A DNA stretch of 64,000 bases, taken from Branchipolynoe longqiensis. Its lineage: Eukaryota > Annelida > Polychaeta > Phyllodocida > Polynoidae. Shown piece by piece: positions 55,294-64,000 of this stretch. The notes under the pieces were generated by a model. The model had not been told where the DNA came from. It searched no databases and saw nothing but the letters and a program-made list of their open reading frames with translations. The DNA is taken from contig CM059194.1 of the NCBI GenBank assembly GCA_030323885.1, forward strand, positions 28,430,363 through 28,494,362, written 5' to 3'. The position numbers and the translations under genes are program-made. Within the stretch, counting starts at the first letter, position 1; every line of letters starts with the position of its first letter.

Positions 55294-56521
55294 TCTTTTA
55301 AATTTTAAATTTAAATTTTTTTTTTTTTTTTAAACAGTCATTTCTGCCTGCTTAAATTTTTCCTCCTTTGTGCGTATTTCTGGTGCTTTCAATTTTGGTT
55401 AGTGGTATTTTATGAAAAGTTTGTGATACTCATAGTTTGGAGCCCTGGTGTGTGCTGGTGAGTGACAGCTGGTGAGTGATAATAGGGGAATCTATCAGTT
55501 CACTCAACTCAACAGTGGTTTTGAGTCATTTAGACATTATAAATCACACACACACACACATCAACAGTAAAGCAAAGTATATGGGTGATAATATGCTATG
55601 GTACTTAGCTGTGGGTGCTGGTACTTCGTTGTTTTATATCAGAGGATACAAATCCTGGCAATCCGTATCCTTGTTTTCGCCGTTTTCCGCTGTATCTAAC
55701 GGTCGACACGTTCTTGTAAGGTTGTTTTGATTGATTTCCTCCTTTTTGTGTGGTGTTACCTCATTTGATATGTATCCTAAGGTATCCTGGTATGTTTATG
55801 AGTATCCTGGTATGTTTGTGGTTTTTTTATGCACGTTTTAGTATATTGTACTCGCGATTTCAGCGTACGCGTAAGTTTAGCGCTCACTCACGGTCGCCAT
55901 AAAGCTAAACTAGACATAGAGACTGAGTATCTAATAATTGAATCTGCATTGGGTTGCTAAGTAACGTAAACAATTTCAAAATGCATATATCTCTAAGCAG
56001 TCATATGAAGTCAATGACGCTTGAATTTGCATTGGGTTGCTAAGTAAGGTAGCCATTACATATGCATGTCCCTAAGCAATCATATCAAAATTCAAAATCA
56101 TATCCAAGGCAACCTATAGCACTTCCTCAATCATCAGCATAGTTAATTCACTTTGCTTCTGACAGTCGTACAGTCTACACCTCCCAGAAGGTTTTCCCCG
56201 CCCTCCCAACCCTCTTCTTAACAAATCGGCTGAGTGTTAGAGGTGTTAGGTTGGTTCAAACCAGGAACAATGAAATGTTAATAAAAAATAAATAATACTG
56301 ACATACTGTATAGTATTTATGGATAATATCAAGTGAATTAATTGTACTACTAAACTGATATGAGACAATAATCTAGTAATGTAAATAAATCATAAATTTA
56401 TTTCCCAGACTGGTCTCCTGTTATGAATTATCTTTGAATTAAACAATTCTGGGTCCAATGAATCATCGCGTTATATCCGAATTCATTTTAAATCGGGGCA
56501 TGTATTAACGGGGTTTCACTG

Positions 56522-57044
56522 TACATGCATATAATAATAATTTGATGAAATAACCAATCTCGATGAAATAAAAACCATTATTGTTTGTCAAGTAATAATC
56601 CCCAATCTCATTTTTGCTTTAAAAAAAGAAGAAAGAAAGTGTTGGCATACACTCATTTCTGTAAAGCAAGGTTCAGTAGGCATATCCCCGTTACGGTCCT
56701 GATATGACCTTAGATATTGCAAGGAGGTAAACGTCAACAACCAACCAATCCCCGCTAAGTGAAAAGAAACTCACACCCATTATCCGCCCTGAAATGCTAA
56801 TTTCACGAAGCCCCCTAACAATTACTAACCCACTTAGTGAAACTGTGCGCTGAAGTAAAGAAGCCGTACAAAAGCCGCCTGCAGCACCATTATCGGCACG
56901 CGTGTTAATATGACAAGATTCATCTCGACTAAAGGCTTCTAAACGTGATCACTGGTGATATTATGCTTTTACCTTTTTCTCGGATGTCTTAATTAAACAC
57001 GAAATATGAGGTTGTGTCAACACAAACAAAAGGAAAGGATCGTT
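56522..57044. other. Intergenic with a SINE-A tail fragment
   Basis: A SINE family A tail (CGGTCCTGATATGACCTTAG) at about 56693-56745. Nothing else recognised. Confidence 0.5.
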
Positions 57045-57362
57045 GATTGATTGGTTGGTTGTTGGGAGTTTTACGTCCTGCCAACACCTAAGATCATATC
57101 AGGACGGGTACCGACTTGTGACAGTACGCACTCATGCTGACTTGATAGTGTTGCCCCACTGTGAAATCAGGCTGCTGGCACCATGACCCGATATCACACT
57201 CAGTCACATTAGCCTGACACTGAGCTAACCAGTCCTTGCCCTATCCTATTAATGCCAAGCGTCAGGCTTGGAAGCGACAAGTATAGAATTGTATATGTCA
57301 TTGGTTTGACTCGACCGGGAACCGAAGTCCCGATCTCCCACACGCGAGGCCACCGCGCCCGG
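57045..57362 (-). mobile_element. SINE family A, complete copy
   Basis: From the tail (GGTTGGTTGTTGGGAGTTTT) through GTGTTGCCCCACTGTGAAAT and CATTGGTTTGACTCGACCGG to a head with a CACACGCGAGGCCACCGCGC-type anticodon arm. This head resembles that of the copy at 9782. Confidence 0.85.
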
Positions 57363-58304
57363 TAACAAAAAGAAAGAGCACCATCTCCCAGTGTTATATG
57401 ATTATTGCTTTGATTGCAGCAGAAAAACACTGAATTAATAACCGCTAGCGGTAAATGTCAGCTGCGTATAACAAAAGCATATATCGCATCTTGTCGCATA
57501 TGAAGCCAAGTTTTGAAGAACCGAAACACATTTGATAAAAAGGACATTCAGCATACGCGGAGTCAATAGACAGGTGCAGAGATCTACATTTTGTACCTGA
57601 TGTACTAGCTAATCCCACAGCCCTGGCTGTGTGACAGAGCAGGCTGCCGAACAACCCTTTAAAAAAAGTCAGAAGGTTGCGGTATGGAAATATCCACATG
57701 ATTTTGGATTCTAAGGGGCTAAATATATATTTCCAAAGCTTGTTTATCATAGCCCATTATATTTTCAGTGAAAAATTTATGAAACATGTTGCTTAATAGA
57801 CTCTAGTAAAATCTAGAGAATTCTGGGGCCGCCATCTTCCATTTTTTTTTCTATCGCCTGTCATTTGATCAATTCTACACCAATATAGATAAATACTGCA
57901 CTTTGGAACCACTACCTTCACAGTTAATTCCTACTTAAAGCAGTTGTTGCTTGGATGTAGGCAGGGTTTGTCATTCACCCCTATTGAGGGTTGGGGTGAA
58001 TCTACCTCGTCCCACGTGACACGCTGTGGATTCCGGGTTGAACCTCAGTAGAGTCAAATTAGCAAAGCCGAGCACCAAGCTTTGGTGGCGACATGTATCA
58101 ATTTTGTAAGTCATTGGTTCGATTGAGTTGGCCGAGGCATCGAGAACATGGAGCCAGCGTCATATTAGTTGGTTGGTTGTTGGAATTTTACGTCTTGGCA
58201 ACATCTAAGGTCATATCAGGATAGGTACCGACATGTGACAGTGCACTCATGGTGATTTTATAGTGCTGCCCCACTGGCATTAGTAGCAGCAGCATTAATA
58301 GTAG
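57363..58304. other. Intergenic with scrambled SINE-A pieces
   Basis: A head-proximal SINE-A piece at about 58065-58140 and a tail piece at about 58165-58280 (GGTTGGTTGTTGGAATTTTA). The 57445-57750 open frame has no recognisable domain. No DDX1 terminal exon was found here. Confidence 0.45.
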
Positions 58305-58306
58305 TA

Positions 58307-58643
58307 CAGTACAACCCCGTTAAACCAAGCTCGGTTAAACCAAACGATCGGTTAATCCAAACTTTTTTCGGCGGCCCGGCAAAATATTACCATTTATCAT
58401 AAAAAAGTTGGTTAAACCAGTCACTTAAACCAAAGTCGGTTAATCCAAACTATCGGTTAATCCAAACAAAATTGTCGGGCCCCAGGCCACTTCCTGTGTG
58501 GTTAAACCAAACTTTCATGTGGTTATAAGGTGACCTGAGACTTTTTTATATGAAAAATTGTAGTATTTTGCTGGGCCGCCGAAAAAAGTTTGGATTAACC
58601 GATCGTTTGGTTTAACTGAGCTTGGTTTAACTGGGTTATACTG
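58307..58643. mobile_element. Pogo/Tigger-type MITE with inverted ends of about 85 bp
   Basis: The left end CAGTACAACCCCGTTAAACC and the right end, read on the other strand as CAGTATAACCCAGTTAAACC, continue as matching arms through CGATCGGTTAATCCAAAC and GGCGGCCCGGCAAAATA. They are flanked by TA (58305-58306 and 58644-58645). 337 bp, no coding capacity. The right half of a second copy lies at about 58740-58825 (TTAACGGGGTTATATTGTA). Confidence 0.85.
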
Positions 58644-59007
58644 TATATACATAAAAACAATAATCAAAGTGTCCACATATATTGTATATTGCATTCATAA
58701 TGCACCTGCTTTTTTGTCAAAGCCAAGTCAAAGTCGAAAACAAAGCTCGGTTAAACCAATGATCGGTTAATCCAAACAAATTTCTAGAGTCCCTTCAAGT
58801 TTGGTTTAACGGGGTTATATTGTAGTAATATAACTGGGAATAAAACTAAAATAAAGTCCACTATAACGATCAACCTAATACATATTTATATCGCAAAAAA
58901 TGGCAGAAACTCAAAAGCGCCAGACAAACACAACTTAAACTTTAAAAATCAGACGACATTGGCCACAGCAGACGATAATTCGGTGGCGGGGTTTTGTTAG
59001 CGCGTAC

Positions 59008-62761
<3,754 letters not shown>

Positions 62762-63284
62762 CTGTACAAATCACACACAATAATCAAGGCATTAACTCTC
62801 TGTAGTTGTTAGTGCCGATCGCTTAGCGCCGTGTCGGTAGCAAAAGCCATAATCATGCCGAGAAGTGTTCAACTTGTATTCTGTTGTATCATATTATTAT
62901 CCAGCCATCCCTTTTACACCGAATGTAAAAGCACGCAATCATTTACGTGTCGAAAGACACTTTTGAAGTTAAAAAAGCTCACAATTATAAAGATTGCGGC
63001 CAGCGTAAAATGTCGCATCTGCAATAAAAGTAGAATATAATGTTCTTCCTGAATTGGTGAATATTGGTTTAATAAGCTATATGAGGCTGTCTGCTGTCCT
63101 AAAAGAAGGCTAGAACCGCTACTTGTTTTACCTTAGTAATTAAATGCCAGAATTAGAGATGGGTACGACAAATTAACGGAAGCGCGCACATTTTCAGGTT
63201 GTCGCCAGTAAAGAGGGCTGCCCGATGAAGCATTAAATTTTCAAAACCAAAACAATTATCTAGATTTGATTTTACATATCTAAT
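62762..63284. other. DDX1 intron sequence, no further exon seen
   Basis: No upstream DDX1 exon recognised. A short + strand open frame at about 62855-63040 (MPRSVQLVFCCIILLSS) has a hydrophobic start but no supporting context. Confidence 0.4.
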
Positions 63285-64000
63285 GTAGCTGTCACACTAC
63301 GACGACAATGGGAGGACGACAGCCCGGTGGCTGGAATTTTGAGAAATCACGACGACATATGCAAATTCGGGCTAATTTGGACGACAATCGGACGACATCG
63401 GGACAACAGACGGGACGACAGCGGGACGACAGTGTCTGTGTGTGTGTGACTCTGTGTCTCTGTGTGTGTCTCTATGTGTGTGTCTGTGTCTCTGTGTGTC
63501 TGTGTCTATGTGTGTCTATGTGTGTGTCTGTGTGTGTCTGTGTCTGTGTCTGTGTGTGTGTGTGTGTATGTGTCTGTGTGTGTGTCTGTGTCTCTGTGTG
63601 TGCCTCACTCTCACTCTCAGTCTGACTCTGACTCTGACTCTCAGTCTGACTCTGACTCTCACTCTCAGACTGACTCTCACTGTGTTTCTGTGTGTCTGTG
63701 TGTGTGTCTCTGTGTTTCTGTGTCTCTGAGAGTGAGAGTCAGAGTGAGAGTCAGACACTGAGTCAGAGTGAGAGTCAGACTGAGAGTGAGAGTCAGACTG
63801 AGAGTGAGAGTCAGACTGAGAGTCAGACTGAGAGTGAGAGTCAGACTGAGAGTGAGAGTCAGACTGAGAGTGAGAGTCAGACTGAGAGTGAGAGTGAGGC
63901 ACACACAGAGACACAGACACACACACACAGACACAGACACACACATAGACACACATATACACACACAGACACACACATATACACACACACATATACACAC
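63285..64000. repeat. Second palindromic microsatellite behind a transposon-like terminus
   Basis: Starts TGTAGCTGTCACACTACGAC with tandem GGACGACA motifs (to about 63430), then TGTGTC and CTCACT/CTGACT repeats to about 63725. After that the complementary GAGAGTCAGACTGAGAGTGA and ACACACAGAGAC repeats run to the window edge. The two halves are complementary, so it could form a hairpin of about 270 bp arms. The right end is outside the window. Confidence 0.75.

Larger units (their letters stand above)
50401..55900 (-). mobile_element. Near-complete two-ORF LINE with a NADAR-bearing ORF1
   Basis: A non-LTR retrotransposon with an oligo(A) tail seen as T-rich sequence at 50401-50422, a 3' UTR to about 50757, ORF2 (endonuclease and reverse transcriptase, about 53590-50757) and ORF1 (55293-53794). 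Upstream of 55293 comes A-rich sequence, and the 5' end lies somewhere before 55900. RT motifs resemble the CR1/Rex/L2/Jockey assemblage without an RNase H. It carries several single-base frameshifts, mostly in A or T runs. Confidence 0.85.
50285..56521. mobile_element. Pogo-like element split by a LINE insertion
   Basis: The left end, after TA at 50283, is CAGAATGACCCCGTTATAAC. The right end, read on the other strand from 56521, is CAGTGAAACCCCGTTAATAC, followed by TA. Both continue with matching inverted sequence (ATAACGCGATCGTTCAGGTC against ATAACGCGATGATTCATTGG). These ends and the TA target fit the pogo/Tigger group. The body between is almost entirely the LINE at 50401-55900. The leftover right arm (55900-56400) contains two direct copies of TTTGCATTGGGTTGCTAAGT-like sequence. 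Confidence 0.6.

Noticed and set aside
57445..57750. Terminal exon of DDX1 in the 101-codon - strand open frame
   Set aside because: The translation shows none of the expected DDX1 tail blocks and has no suitable splice acceptor in phase.
62831..63040. Small secreted peptide (hydrophobic start, several Cys)
   Set aside because: There is no promoter, splice or homology support. It lies within a probable DDX1 intron on the opposite strand, and its composition is compatible with chance.

Overview
This is a repeat-dense piece of animal nuclear DNA, most likely from a mollusc (inference). Coding sequence is carried in short exons with GT/AG introns. Three tRNA-headed SINE families recur. The 3' tails of two of them (one ending in a GACGTAAAAC motif followed by CAAA repeats, the other in CGTCGTTAAATAAAAC) are of a kind I associate with molluscan genomes. 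There are no bacterial operons. Most of the window is transposable elements in various states of decay.

Layout: 0-5.5 kb holds MITEs, an inverted repeat and a tRNA-derived SINE. 5.6-7.2 kb is a broken LINE with reverse transcriptase and RNase H remnants. 8.8-9.3 kb is a solo terminal unit of a tyrosine-recombinase (YR) retrotransposon. 9.8-10.75 kb is a SINE whose tail has become an eight-copy 92-bp tandem array. 11.3-16.5 kb is a two-gene PIF/Harbinger DNA transposon: a MADF/Myb-like gene on + and a DDE transposase on -, convergent, with the transposase broken by one stop and one frameshift. 18-31 kb is SINEs, MITEs, minisatellites and microsatellites with no gene seen. 31.5-37.2 kb is a GC-rich YR retrotransposon (gag, RT-RNase H, YR) with split direct repeats A1-body-B1-A2-B2. 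37.7-39.9 kb is a 35-bp minisatellite interrupted by a 1.5-kb inverted-repeat element that encloses a giant palindromic microsatellite. 42.1-42.6 kb is an in-frame 138-bp tandem repeat. 43.3-49.1 kb is a second, diverged YR retrotransposon on the - strand with the same A1-body-B1-A2-B2 plan, interrupted by two SINEs. 50.3-56.5 kb is a pogo-like element split by a LINE on the - strand. 59.0-62.8 kb holds five consecutive exons of the host gene DDX1 on the - strand, the only host gene I can support. 63.3-64 kb is a second palindromic microsatellite running off the window.

The most unusual item is the LINE at 50.4-55.9 kb. Its ORF1 has a coiled coil and an RRM-like ORF1p core, followed by a C-terminal NADAR (YbiA-like) domain, a fold known for acting on ADP-ribose-type compounds. 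A retrotransposon nucleic-acid-binding protein carrying an NAD/ADP-ribose-linked enzyme domain suggests either a host-conflict function or a nucleotide-processing function.

Many coding breaks in the elements are single-base changes in homopolymers, so some may be assembly errors rather than real decay. The DDX1 exons keep perfect reading phase.
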